Source: Axinella damicornis (Eukaryota > Porifera > Demospongiae > Axinellida > Axinellidae). From it: a DNA stretch of 64,000 bases. This document shows positions 29,855-41,611 of the stretch, in pieces. The position numbers and the translations under genes are program-made. The number at the start of each line of letters is the position of its first letter. Position 1 is the first letter of the stretch. The DNA lies in the NCBI GenBank assembly GCA_963931865.1, contig OZ007511.1, forward strand, positions 487,836 through 551,835, read 5' to 3'. The notes under the pieces are model-generated. The model was not told the origin of the DNA. It ran no database searches and was given only the letters and a program-made list of their open reading frames with translations.

Positions 29855-30768
29855 CTAGCTAGCCTCCTGGCGTGCAGTGAGCTAGCCTCCTAGCGTGCAG
29901 TGAGCCAGCCTCCTAGCGTGCAGTGAGCTAGCCTCCTAGTGTGCAGTGAGCTAGCCTCCTAGCGTGCAGTGAGCTGTCCTCCTAGTGTGCAGTGAGCTAG
30001 CCTCCTAGTGTGCAGTGAGCCAGCCTCCTAGCGTGCAGTGAGCTAGCCTCCTAGTGTGCAGTGAGCTAGCCTCCTAGTGTGCAGTGAGCTAGCCTCCTAG
30101 CGTGCAGTGAGCCAGCCTACTAGCGTGCAGGGAGCTAGCCTCCTAGTGTGCAGTGAGCCAGCCTCCTAGTGTGCAGTGAGCTAGCCTCCTAGCGTGCAGT
30201 GAGCTGTCCTCCTAGTGTGCAGTGAGCTAGCCTCCTAGTGTGCAGTGAGCTAGCCTCCTAGTGTGCAGTGAGCCAGCCTCCTAGTGTGCAGTGAGCTAGC
30301 CTCCTAGCGTGCAGTGAGCTAGCCTCCTAGCGTGCAGTGAGCCAGCCTACTAGCGTGCAGGGAGCTAGCCTCCTGGTGTGCAGTGAGCCAGCCTCCTAGT
30401 GTGCAGTGAGCTAGCCTACTAGTGTGCAGTGAGCTAGCCTCCTAGTGTGCAGTGAGCTAGCCTCCTAGCGTGCAGTGAGCTAGCCTCCTAGCGTGCAGTG
30501 AGCCAGCCTACTAGCGTGCAGGGAGCTAGCCTCCTAGTGTGCAGTAAGCCAGCCTCCTAGTGTGCAGTGAGCTAGCCTCCTAGCGTGCAGTGAGCTGTCC
30601 TCCTAGTGTGCAGTGAGCTAGCCTCCTAGTGTGCAGTGAGCTAGCCTCCTAGTGTGCAGTGAGCCAGCCTCCTAGTGTGCAGTGAGCTAGCCTCCTAGCG
30701 TGCAGTGAGCTAGACTCCTAGCGTGCAGTGAGCTAGACTCCTAGCGTGCAGGGAGCTAGACTCCTATG
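29855..30768. repeat. 23-bp satellite, about 40 copies, with higher-order structure
   Basis: The unit is GTGCAGTGAGCTAGCCTCCTAGC or GT variants. The variant GCCAGCCTAC begins at 30111, 30341 and 30502, spacings of 230 and 161 bp (10 and 7 units), showing higher-order blocks copied within the array. Confidence 0.95.
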
Positions 30769-30783
30769 GCCTGTCATGGTGGC

Positions 30784-30985
30784 TGCATTCTCTGAGTCAG
30801 CAGTCTTGTTTTTGGGTAGACGAATCACATTTATCCAATACCAATTACTACGTACTAAGTAATTTATTGAAACATGTACTACAGCAGTTTGATAAAGGTG
30901 CTGCTCTAGCCTAGCCTCTGGTAGCTCCTTGGCAAGGACTTCTCACCAACAGCTACCTACTGTGCGCATTCGAATGCATCTGGTA
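30784..30985. repeat. Dispersed repeat, copy C (partial)
   Basis: GGGTAGACGAATCACATTTA, CTCCTTGGCAAGGACTTCTC and ATTCGAATGCATC align in order with 4648-4852. Confidence 0.7.
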
Positions 30986-31129
30986 TGGTTCACACGGCAC
31001 ATTGACTCAGCACAGATGGGAAATCCTGACCAGAAATCCTTGGAGCTGGACTGGGTATGAGGTAGCAGTAAGCTAGCTGCAGAGTGGGAGCAGGGGAATT
31101 AATGATTGGTGGCATTAGACTGATCAGGC

Positions 31130-31410
31130 CATGTGATCCAGGTGAAGTCATGTGATCCAGCCATGTGATCCAGGTGAAGTCATGCACTCTGGGTGCAGTC
31201 ATGACTGAGTCAGTACATCAGGATGAAGTCATGTGACCCTGGCAGTACATCAGGATGAAGTCATGTGACCCTGGCAGTACATCAGGATGAAGTCATGTGA
31301 CCCTGGCAGTACATCAGGATGAAGTCATGTGACCCTGGCAGTACATCAGGATGAAGTCATGTGACCCTGGCAGTACATCAGGATGAAGTCATGTGGCCCT
31401 GGCAGCATAT
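31130..31410. repeat. 32-bp minisatellite, about 6 copies
   Basis: The unit GTACATCAGGATGAAGTCAT with GTGACCCTGGCA is repeated nearly perfectly from about 31212. The preceding bases carry looser GTCATGTGATCCAG repeats. Every unit holds GTCATGTGAC. Confidence 0.95.
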
Positions 31411-31549
31411 CAGGTTGAAGCCCACCATGGCACTTAATAGAGTTCATAGCCAAGTTGGCTTCAATTTCACTTTTAGTTTCGCACATTGAACATACTTGAC
31501 ATTCATTGAAGCGGGACACTACACACTACAGGTATGGATTGAGACCCCA

Positions 31550-31660
31550 CCACCGGCACCATCCCTCGTACTCTCATACAGAGTGGGAACATCAGTCCTG
31601 CCGGCACCATCCCACGTACTCTCATACAGAGTGGGAACACCAGTCCTGTTCCAAGACGCT
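31550..31660. repeat. 52-bp direct repeat, 2 copies
   Basis: CCGGCACCATCCC(T/A)CGTACT with CTCATACAGAGTGGGAACA and CAGTCCTG appears twice. Confidence 0.85.
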
Positions 31661-31993
31661 GAATCAGTTAACCAAAGAATCACCATAGAATTCAACCCCA
31701 ATGGAGTGAAAGTGTACCAATTGACAAGAGCATCCCATCAGGTCTCAGTGCCCCTAGTCCTAGTTAGGATGACTGACAGTTTCTCTCTCCAATCTCAACT
31801 ACGTGCATATAATGGATGCTTCAAACACACACATACTACAAAGAAGGCTGTCCTACTAGCTATAGACAGATGATAATCATCAGGGGGAAGCTTGAGCGAG
31901 ACTTGGTTTGGGACATAGAAAATTAATAGAAATCATGTGACGATCACATGCGATGGGTGCGCGTATACACCATCATTGTAATGTGTGAAAGTT

Positions 31994-32078
31994 TAGCCTC
32001 ATTCCCACGCCTTCTACATGCACACCTGCTTGCAAGCGATCAGAAACTGGAGGTGTAGGAGGCCTGGGTACGAGGCTA
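31994..32078. mobile_element. Fold-back element, 85 bp, perfect 9-bp target-site duplication
   Basis: The ends TAGCCTCATTCCCACGCC and GGCCTGGGTACGAGGCTA are inverted repeats. GTGAAAGTT flanks on both sides (31985-31993 and 32079-32087). Confidence 0.88.
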
Positions 32079-32164
32079 GTGAAAGTTAGTGCAAGTTTGA
32101 CTGTCAGAGAAGCTAGTTTTGTTGAAAGGGAGGAATGGCGACGCCCGGACCAGCAGCTTGCCTC

Positions 32165-32335
32165 TGTCTTTGCACCTCTCATCACGACCAAAGTCTAGCT
32201 TCCCTTTCTTCTGCAGTCTCAGCATATCACCTCTGTCTTACTGTCTCTCTTCGCTGGTAAAGCCTAGCTTCCCGTTGCTCTTCAGTCTCAGCGGCTCACC
32301 TCCGTCTGTCTCTCTCCCTTTGTTGGATAAGGTTA
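32165..32335. repeat. Degenerate tandem repeat, about 70-bp unit
   Basis: CTAGCTTCCC, CAGTCTCAGC and CACCTC(T/C)GTCT recur in order two to three times. Confidence 0.65.
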
Positions 32336-32339
32336 TCAT

Positions 32340-33095
32340 CGATCTGATCAGCCACGGCTGGCCATGTGCACGGAGGTACGTAGAATGTAAAGTTGACTTT
32401 TCAATATTATGGTACGGAATGCAAACCTAATCCGCCGTTGAATTTGATATAAAGAATACGTACATCCATGACAATCATTAATCCATCGATATACATAATC
32501 AATAGTCAGCTGCCATTGAACACACTAGTGTGAGGCTCGCTCAAGCTCAACCCAATTATTGATTTTCAACCTCCTTGTTTACCATGACAACTGTGTTACC
32601 ATGACAACAATGTCACCATGGTAACTATGTCAGTACTACTACATACTCTTCCTCTGGGGCTTCTGTTGCCAGGCCAGAACATGAGGTGCAGCCAGTAGAA
32701 TCAGGTGCTAAGTAGCTGACAGGCAAAACTACACATGGCAGGCTACTTCAAAGCAGACTGATAGTGGCCTTCAAGGTCTTACCAAGGAAAACCCATCCAC
32801 ACCTGCTGCAGTTCAGAGATAACGCTGAGCTGGGCAGAGCTACTCCTGCTTCAAAGTGAGAGCTACTAGGCTCAGGTTCTCTTGCAGATAGCAGCCTTGA
32901 AACCTGATGCCTGAATAATTACTACAACTTGCATAAATATATTCCTCACCCAAACACATGACCTGGTGATGTCACCAAAGTGATTGCACGCTGGGGAACC
33001 CATATCTCTCACATAATTGATATTCCAGCTGACCCAGTGCCTATGATTGGTCTTATAATTAAATGAATGCAGTGTCCTACCTCAGGGCTACAACT
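32340..33095. other. No gene recognised
   Basis: AT-rich and non-coding. A short run of ACCATGACAAC / ACCATGGTAACTATG repeats lies at about 32580-32630. Confidence 0.4.
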
Positions 33096-33097
33096 AG

Positions 33098-33525
33098 GAT
33101 TGGTCATGAGTTCCTCAAATCAGGTTACACGATTAATGTGACCATACTTGTAAATCACATGTACAGATATTCTCCCCTTAAAAATCTTTTAGTACCACGA
33201 CTGTGAGTACAATCAGGTGGGGCATTAACTATCAGTACAAAATTTGTTGATTTGTCTCATATTTGATTTGAAGGTACCTCAGATTTGACGGGAAGTGATT
33301 TTAGTGACTTTAACAGAATCAGTCATGAGTTCCTCAAATCAGTTTACACGATTAATGTGACCATACTTGTAAATCACATGTACAGATATTCTCCCCTTAA
33401 AAATCTTTTAGTACCACGACTGTGAGTACAAGCAGGTGGGGCATTAACTATCAGTACAAAATTTCTCAGATTTGATTTGCAGATTTGACGGGCAGTGATT
33501 TTAGTGACTTTAACAGAATCAGTTA
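33098..33525. repeat. Tandem duplication of about 215 bp, 2 copies
   Basis: TCATGAGTTCCTCAAATCAG through GTACCACGACTGTGAGTACA and TCAGTACAAAATTT is repeated, with a short deletion in the second copy. Confidence 0.9.
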
Positions 33526-33894
33526 TAATAATCATTGTGCTTTAAGCTGTTATTATAAACGCAAAATTCAGCGACTTCACATGGGCATTCTCTAAATTGC
33601 AAAACAGTAGTCTTACAGCAATAGTACGAGCACCAGGTAGGTCACGAGGTAGGGTGGTACGAGCAGAACAGTAAACTGGACAAGCAGTCCTTGTTAATCA
33701 TACGCTGAACGGTTCAAGCAGTAGACAAGATTTCATCCACAATAATGACCTCCTCAAGGTTGACGCCTGCGTATGCCATCTGTGTCAGTGAAATGTAGGC
33801 ATGGTTTTTTCATTGCAATAAAACGGTATTGCCAACCAACTATTTTATCCAACCAGCATGCTATACAGTTTTGCACACTTATTCAATCATCAGC

Positions 33895-34090
33895 TGCTAT
33901 TACAGTTTTGCAACCAATCAGCTTGCTATTAGTTTCAACCAATCAGCTTGCTATTAGTTTCAACCAATCAGCTTGCTATTAGTTTCAACCCATCAGCTTG
34001 CTATTAGTTTCAACCAATCAGCTTGCTATTAGTTTCAACCAATCAGCTTGCTATTAGTTTCAACCCATCAGCTTGCTATTAGTTTTCCAA
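33895..34090. repeat. 25-bp minisatellite containing CCAATCAG, about 8 copies
   Basis: The unit is CAACCAATCAGCTTGCTATT with AGTTT. Most copies carry a CCAAT-box core (ACCAATCAG); some carry ACCCATCAG. Confidence 0.92.
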
Positions 34091-34194
34091 CCAATCAATT
34101 TGCATTAAGTTTTGCAACTAATCAGCTGCTATTAACAATTTTTAGTGTTGTTACAATTAAACATTATTGGGATTCCATTACAGCAATTTAATTG

Positions 34195-34500
34195 CATTTA
34201 CTTCCTGCCTAGGGGCCAAATGCAGCCCTCTGGTTGGTTGAATATTAAAATTGCCTGAAACCAACAAACATCCACACAGCTTCAAAGTGACTGCTGACCA
34301 TGCACTGTACCAGGAGGTGAGAGTGCTAGGCAAGTGTTTGAAGTGAGCTAAGGAACTGACCTCGGCTATAACAAGTACACTACTTCCTGCCTAGGGGCCA
34401 AATGCAGCCCTCCCGTTTGTTGAACACTAAGAATTGATCCAACCAACAAACACGGATAACGCTTCAAAGAGACTGCTGTTCCTGACCATGCCGACAGTGC
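34195..34500. repeat. Duplicated segment of about 180 bp
   Basis: CTTCCTGCCTAGGGGCCAAA with TGCAGCCCTC and ACCAGGAGGTGA(G/A)AGT occurs at about 34200-34325 and 34383-34515. Plus-strand frame 34514-34762 looks weakly protein-like but is not recognised. Confidence 0.8.
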
Positions 34501-34879
34501 ACTCTACCAGGAGGTGAAAGTCCTCAGCAAGGGCCTTGAAGTGAAGCTGTTGAAAGGAGAGGACTCTCTCTGGATGGACAACCAGGAAACAAACTCAGCG
34601 AAATTCAGTTCACGTTCAAAGGCAACAGACTCCATGCGAAAGTGCAGACCCAGTGACACATATGACACCTGGGTTAGTTCCACACTGGCCTTGGAAGGTG
34701 TTCAGAGTGAAACTGCAAGCTTTGTACATCACAGGATGAAAGACGTGAACTCTCTGCCGTGATAATCATCAGTTTGGCTGTGTGGACCAAAGACTGCGTG
34801 GACCAAGAAGACTGAGCCCAGAAAACGTTCCTAGATCACAGGATGAAAAACATTCTACGTGAACTCTCCTACTTCTATT

Positions 34880-34980
34880 GCCAGTTGGGTAACTACAGAT
34901 GCTTCCTCTGGGTGTGGCAGCCGAAGACCAGTTGGGTAACCACAGATGCTTCCTCTGGGTGTGTTAGCCGGAAGACCAGT
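34880..34980. repeat. About 51-bp direct repeat, 2 copies
   Basis: CAGTTGGGTAAC-ACAGATGCTTCCTCTGGGT recurs in tandem. Confidence 0.85.
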
Positions 34981-35299
34981 TATTGTCGACTTCCAAGAAC
35001 TTGCAACACATTGCTTCCTCTTGTGGAGTGCAGCAGTACACTTCCAGTCTAATTGCATAACTATGAAATTGACACACTCAGTAATTCATGGATTATTTCC
35101 TGTACAGATGATAAATGCAGCCTTCAGAAAGTCATCTGTTATGTACAACAGTATCTACTGCAAAGCAGGGAAGCAGGTGCTGGATCAACTAGTCCCAAGT
35201 ACACATACACAGAGCCCATTGGATACAGATATGAGAGTGCAAGGGAAGTTTGAGCACACAGGCACAGTAGTCACATGACCTTCAACCAATCAGGTTTCT

Positions 35300-35470
35300 C
35301 AGTGTAATCCATTGTGATCAAGTGGTTAAAGCATTCGACTGTGGGCCAAGAGTCCCAGGTTCAAGTTGCTTCACAGGTGAAATGCTTCTTTACCCGTCCT
35401 CCCATTGGGGGACCAGGCGTTAACGGAAGGGCTTGTAGGAAACAATTGACACCTTTTACATACTACACTA
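35300..35470 (+). repeat. Possible tRNA-derived SINE
   Basis: An A-box-like TGATCAAGTGGTTAAAGC (35314-35331) and a B-box-like GGTTCAAGTTGC (35358-35369) have the spacing of an internal Pol III promoter, with an ACTGTGG anticodon-loop-like segment between. The D- and acceptor stems do not pair well, so it is not a functional tRNA. No second copy or tail was confirmed here. Confidence 0.35.
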
Positions 35471-35714
35471 TTTCCTCAAACTGTATAACCTCCAATGGTG
35501 GATTTCTACTCCCAATGCCACCTACACACCACTATGGCAGGAAATACCAACTACATTACCACCTCGTCCACAGGGACAACAGGGCGGGTTAAGGTTACAC
35601 ATGGTTGGCAACAACAAGAGCTCATTGCAGCATATCATTTCATTACAGTGAGAACACTATGGAATAATGGGCAGCATAATCAGCATATTTGGTAAATTGG
35701 TGAATGAATGAGAT

Positions 35715-36085
35715 GCAGAATGAGTAGCTGGAGCTCTCTGAATGCCAGGAGCTCTGAGCGGTTGGAGCTTTGAGCAGCTGAAGCTCTGGAGCTCTGAGCA
35801 GCTGGAGCTCTGAGCAGCTGGAGCTCTGAACGGCAGGAGTTCTGAGCAGCTGGAGCTCTGAGCAGCTGGAGCTCTGAACGGCAGGAGTTCTGAGCAGCTG
35901 GAGCTCTGAGCAGCTGGAGCTCTGAACGGCAGGAGTTCTGAGCAGCTGGAGTTCTGAGCAACTGGAGCTCTGAGCAGCTGGAACTCTGAGCAGCTGGAGC
36001 TCTGAGCAGCTGGAGCTCTGAGCAGCTGGAGTTCTGAGCTCTGAGCAGCTGGAGTTCTGAGCAGTGGAACTCAAGCGGCAGGAGC
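35715..36085. repeat. 16-bp minisatellite with CAGCTG in nearly every unit
   Basis: About 20 units of GAGCTCTGAGCAGCTG and GAACGGCAGGAGTTCT variants. It thus clusters E-box (CAGCTG) and SacI (GAGCTC) sequences. Confidence 0.95.
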
Positions 36086-36089
36086 TCTG

Positions 36090-36590
36090 GCGTCCGTCAT
36101 GGCTGTTTTCACTAGTTTAGACTGTGCAGCGCACATTACATCGATGGTTCCCATATTATGTACAGTGGGTTATTGCTTTGAAAGGAATGAATACCATTAT
36201 AACATTCATTAAACACATTCCGAAGCTCATTAGTTGCCAATGTCTGATGGATTCATTAAGTGTTGGAACAATTCACGACCGGCATTTGAAAAATGGCTTG
36301 CCACATGTTTGGGGAATGTGATGCAGCAATTCATGATCTGTTCGCCACTCCAAAAGCACTGGGAAGGAATGTCTGCGCTGAGCTGATAAATAGTTGCTCA
36401 AGTTCTCAAAATGCCTCACAGTCTCGTGCACAGCTGGTGAGTTTATACAGCAACAGAGTTGAAATGCTTGTCCAGAAACAGCTAATTCCTCACAGCAATT
36501 TTGCCCAAGCATTTTGAACGTACGGAATTCCCCTATTTTTTATATCCCCATTCTTGAAGGTTGAGGTCCGCCGAAAAACAAAGACTATTG
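36090..36590. other. No gene recognised
   Basis: ORFs of 60-79 codons on both strands overlap each other and show no family signature. Confidence 0.4.
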
Positions 36591-36592
36591 TA

Positions 36593-36770
36593 GTGATTTA
36601 GCCACTGAAGATTACTGGAGACAACTGCAGATTACTGTAGAGAATACTGGAAATTACTGAAGAGCTATTGGAGATTACTATAGAGAATACTGGAGATTAC
36701 TGTAGGAAATTACTGTGGAGATTACCGGAGATTACTGGAGTAAACTGAAGAAAACGAGTTTACCGAAGGA
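36593..36770. repeat. GGAGATTACT microsatellite-like repeat
   Basis: About a dozen degenerate 13-15 bp units (GGAGATTACTGTAGAGAA type). The reverse-complement form (CTCCAGTAATCT) appears at 37975-38035, and a forward remnant at 38435-38475. Confidence 0.8.
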
Positions 36771-38880
36771 GAATCCTGGGGATTACAGACGAGAAAAGAC
36801 CAGTCTACATCACCAAACTTGCTATGCACTTGAACTGCTAAAGTGTATTGTTCTCTTCCAGTTTCCATGGTTACCAAGGAGTGGCAAGGAGGGGCAGCTT
36901 GAGACTTGACTCTGTAGTTTGTTTCGTGTAGCCGTTGGGTAAGTAGTTGTGGCCAACCAGTCACCTGAGATATTGCGTAATTAATTTGCAAATTTTGCAA
37001 CGCTCACACTGATGGTCAAAGTTTTTTTCCACGGCAGCCAAAGATGGCTGGGGAATCCGCTAAACAAGATACTTAATTAGAGTGACTTTAAAGTTGGAAT
37101 ATCAACACCTTACATGGTTGGCAGTTGAGGGGGTGACAGTGCCCTTTGAACCCATCCCAGGGCTGCCTTCCTTGCGTTTATTCCCAAGGGGGTAAAGATG
37201 CTCTAGCAATCTCATCTGATATCATCTATTCAGCAGTCAGAATCACTAAAGGCATGCAAGTTGCATTCTACACGGTTACATCACTGCTGCACTAACATAC
37301 ACCGAACAAAAACGTTCAAACATTTGAGGATTCTGACAATAACGCGAAATTCCATAATGGGATTTTGGGTGGTGTGGGTGTCGACAAGAACATTATGCCA
37401 GCATTTGTATAATAGGGCATAATAGGTTCTGCTCTAATGATTACTTTAGAGCAACAAGCTTTGAACTGAGCCTCACACAATGCACTGTACAACCCTGCCT
37501 GGCATGTACGGTCTCTCATGCTGTATGTGGTGAGCTGAGCAAGTTCTTTCTGAGCATAATTGGGAATCCCGTTAGAGATAAAAGGTTTTCTGAAACAGCA
37601 CAGTGTGTAGCCCCTGCATGGCATAGTAACAATTACAGGTGGTGCTTTTCAAATCAGCTCATAGCCAACTAGGAGCATACTGTTCCTGCGCCTGCCAATC
37701 AGAATCAACAACAACACTGAACATCACTGACAGAGTCGCTCCCAGCTCCTCATGAAATTTGGAAAGGGGCAATTTCTCACATTTCATCTGAAAACGAGGA
37801 TTCTTATTGGTTGATGTACTGTATGATATTGGAAGCAACCAATCAGAGAGCATCTAGACAGGGAGTGAAGACACTAGATAATACCCATGGCCTCAGATGA
37901 GGATGGTCTACTTAGTTCCTCAGGGCTTTTCAGTTCGACCAGCCAGAAAAGCAGACACTTTTTTCTCTCTGGTTCTAGTCTCTAGTAATCTCTAGTACTC
38001 TCCAGTAATCTCCAGTAATCTCTGTCAATCTCCTGCATGTTCAACTGATTTATGCGTAACTGTGTGGATGGTTTCTCAAGGTGAAGTAGTAGGAACGATT
38101 TTGCTGTGCAAGGATGAAATTCCTGGAAGCCGCAGGGAGGGCGGTTCCTACTCCCAGAGTAGAGTATGTGGCGAGATCACATGGAGGTTGGTGAGGAGGA
38201 ATGTTGTCACATGGAGGTTGGTGAGGAGGAATGTAGTCAAGGAAGTGAGGTCCAACCTCCTCATCACCTGACACACACACACACACACTCATGCAGAGCT
38301 GAGCTGGCAACCTTGTACGGTATCGGTTGGCAAACAGTCTGATGTCCAGTGACCTTGCAGCTCTGGGACAGTTACCAACAGTGAGAGTCACAAGCTGTCG
38401 CTAGCTTCAGTCGTCCCATGAGGCAGATAAAGCTAGAGTTTTACTAGAGATTACTAGAGATTACTAGGGATTTACAAGATAAGTGTAGCTAAGAGCTTCA
38501 GGCGACATTATGTAAGTAGACTGTATAGTATGAACTGGGTATGCTAGCGTGATAATCGAGCAGTCTTCTACCCAAGGTCAATTTTTGCTAAAAAAAGGTA
38601 GGAGCTAAAAGCATGATTGCTTGGACAGCAGGTACAGTGGATAAATATACAGTGAGACCACAGGACAAATACCATCACAGTTGAGTTGCAAAGTTCAACC
38701 ACAGTTTGATGTCCTCAGTCCCGACAAAAAGTTCACAGGATTAGTCACAGTCTTAGCGAACATGATTGGAAAGTGGATCATCCTCAATCACATCATAGCA
38801 AGAGTTTGCATTCCACTCCTCATTGTAGCAGTTTAGTTGCAGATCAATGCCGCTCATTCAGGATAACTTTTGAGAGTAAA
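36771..38880. other. No gene recognised
   Basis: Holds the inverted AGTAATCTCC repeat (37975-38035) and a short ATGGAGGTTGGTGAGGAGGA direct repeat (about 38179-38235). No coding signal. Confidence 0.4.
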
Positions 38881-38892
38881 GCCACAAAACGG

Positions 38893-39525
38893 TGGTTCCA
38901 TCACACCGCGCTACCAGGTTATGCTGAGGAGTGGGAATGGTTCCATCACACCGCGCTACCAGGTTATGCTGAGGAGTGGGAATGGTTCCATCACACCGCG
39001 CTACAAGGTTATGCTGAGGAGTGGGAATGGTTCCATCACACCGCGCTACCAGGTTATGCTGAGGAGTGGGAATGGTTCCATCACACCGCGCTACAAGGTT
39101 ATACTGAGGAGTGGGAATGGTTCCATCACACCGCGCTACAAGGTTATGCTGAGGAGTGGGAATGGTCCCATCACACCGCGCTACCAGGTTATGCTGAGGA
39201 GTGGGAATGGTTCCATCACACCGCGCTACAAGGTTATGCTGAGGAGTGGGAATGGTCCCATCACACCGCGCTACCAGGTTATGCTGAGGAGTGGGAATGG
39301 TTCCATCACACCGCGCTACAAGGTTATGCTGAGGAGTGGGAATGGTTCCATCACACCGCGCTACCAGGTTATGCTGAGGAGTGGGAATGGTTCCATCACA
39401 CCGCGCTACAAGGTTATGCTGAGGAGTGGGAATGGTTCCATCACACCGCACTACAAGGTTATGCTGAGGAGTGGGAATGGTTCCATCACACCGCGCTACA
39501 AGGTTATGCTGAGGAGTGGGAATCT
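38893..39525. repeat. 45-bp minisatellite, about 14 copies, open in several frames
   Basis: The unit is GGTTCCATCACACCGCGCTA followed by C(C/A)AGGTTATGCTGAGGAGTG and GGAAT. The length is 15 codons, so it stays open in two plus frames (HHTALPGYAEEWEWF type) and one minus frame (332 codons). Copies are over 95% identical, a sign of recent expansion. Confidence 0.95.
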
Positions 39526-39529
39526 GAAG

Positions 39530-40315
39530 TAGTGTTTGTTTGCACATAACAATCAAATGATCCGTGAAAAACAGCAGGCACTGGCTATTAACAGAATTCG
39601 AAAATTCAGATACCAGAAGAAATAATTTAGATACCATACGAAACCTAACCACCACTTGCCATGGAGTTGCAACAAGTTGAAATTCAGTCAAACAAGTTCC
39701 AATAGATGTGGTAGCACAGGAGATGCCTGCCATCCACCATGTCAGTTTCTGATGTGACGAGGAGGGACTGGGGCACACTATGATGTGCGTCGTTCGATTG
39801 GAGCACAAGCTGACAATGTTTTCCATCCAAAGTGTCAATCTGACTGAAATGCCCAATAGTTAGTCCTGAGAGGTGTGGCTAGATGAGATGTGGGCGGAGT
39901 TTTGGAATGTACAAGAAGAGAGAGACAGTTGCCGAGCGATGTTGCGGTAGTGAGGAGGTAGCAAGCAGGAGGTTGATGACTGGAGGAAGAGACCAGTTTG
40001 CCAGCAATAAGCCAACTGCAGTCCTCTCAGACAACAACCTCAATGGCATGACACTACTGAGGAAATGCAGAGTGATGAGCATCTCCTCGTGGAACTCCTC
40101 CAGCACTTACAACACGCAAGACAGAGGGTGGTTAGCCTGAGAAACTTTCACCCTTATCAAAACAGACCTTTCCTCCATGTATAATCAGAGGGACATACGG
40201 AGCTGGTGTCTTTCCACCATCGCAGTTCAGTGGTTAGAGGTCTGGCAGTGATGCTGGTGACCTGGTGGTGACTCCAGCTTCACTCAGACTGTGTCACCAC
40301 TAAACCCCAAGTCAT
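39530..40315. other. No gene recognised
   Basis: Overlapping antisense ORFs at 39879-40140 have no recognisable domain. CAGTTCAGTGGTTAGAGG (about 40225) resembles a tRNA A-box but has no good B-box. Confidence 0.4.
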
Positions 40316-40319
40316 TCCT

Positions 40320-40580
40320 CCATACACGCTGGAGGAGGGATAGCTTCAGAGACACACCAAGGAGGGATAGCATCGCTGTCCTTCAGAGACATACCAAGGA
40401 GGGATAGCATCGCTGTTCTTCAGAGACACACCAAGGAGGGATAGCATCGCTGTCCTTCAGAGACACACCAAGGAGGGATAGCATCGCTGTCCTTCAGAGA
40501 CACACCAAGAAGGGATAGCATCGCTGTCCTTCAGAGACACACCAAGGAGGGATAGCGTCACTGTCCTTCAGAGACATACC
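40320..40580. repeat. About 37-bp minisatellite, 6-7 copies
   Basis: CCTTCAGAGACACACCAAGG with AGGGATAGCATCGCTGT, nearly identical copies. Confidence 0.95.
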
Positions 40581-41176
40581 AATAGCCCTCTAGTGTAAAC
40601 GACGTAAGGCATAATTGAATGAAAATATGCTTTGTTCTGGTTTAATGACATTTGCTCTATCACAATACGAGAGGTCAACGGTTAGTGAGTGGCGTGGCTA
40701 TTGACCGTACAAGTAGCTCGAGTGGTCTTTCTGGTGTGCACTGACCTTCGTTCCGGTATAGTCCTTCAAGTGACGACTAGAACAATAACTACATGTACCA
40801 ATTAGAGGGCCTACACTTCCTGTCTAGGTACTGAATGAAACCCTCTCATTGGTCAACACTCAGCTCCTCTACACAGAAGCACTACTCCGGGTCATAAACA
40901 CCCACCCACAAGAATGTATGTCATACAACATTGAAACTGATCACTTGCGCCTGAGGCACCTGTCACAGATACCTCTGCACCACGAGTTGTGCTAGCAAGA
41001 AGGCACGACTAAATCTGAAAGCGCAACAACAGTCAGCCATAAGGCAACAATGGATAGGTTAGCATATACTTCACGCGTGCTTTCATGTTGCTCCCAAGTT
41101 GACTTTCATCCCCCAAGTGTGTTTAGATCTAACCCTGCGTTTCCCCCAATAGTTTTCCATTTCCAAATAACTGCTT

Positions 41177-41211
<35 letters not shown>

Positions 41212-41610
41212 CTATTGCAGAGCATGGTTGCAGCACCCAATGACGTTGCTATACAGAAACCATTTAACTACATAGCCTTTGACCCATACTATTAGCAGGT
41301 AGCTGGCCTAGTCACAGTTGCTGAGTCAAGTTTGTACTTACCTGGCACCAGTGCGTATTCCCCAGTTAGCACCGATGCTGATGTGCTTGTGGAGCCCTTG
41401 AAAACAAAACTACTGCAGAGACAAAGTCCTTTGTGCAAATATTCCCTCTCAAATGAACGCGTCTCTAAAAGAGTTATGAGTTGGATTCGCATGCTCCATA
41501 TCCAGCGTGAGCAACAGCAGTTCGGTTCATCGACTCAAAACCGAGACTCTGAACTGAAATGCGATCAGAACAGCCGTATGCCGTATCCTGGCCTGCATTG
41601 AAAAAGCTGG
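40581..41610. other. No gene recognised; long poly-G
   Basis: Contains a G homopolymer of over 30 at about 41170-41210. The remaining sequence is non-coding. Confidence 0.4.
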
Positions 41611-41611
41611 G

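Noticed and set aside
38773..39856. Long ORFs (258, 220 and 332 codons) across the 45-bp array
   Set aside because: They exist only because the repeat period is a multiple of three; no splice context, start context or domain supports a gene.
40215..40262. tRNA gene
   Set aside because: Only an A-box-like GTTCAGTGGTTAGAGG is present; no B-box at the right distance and no cloverleaf.
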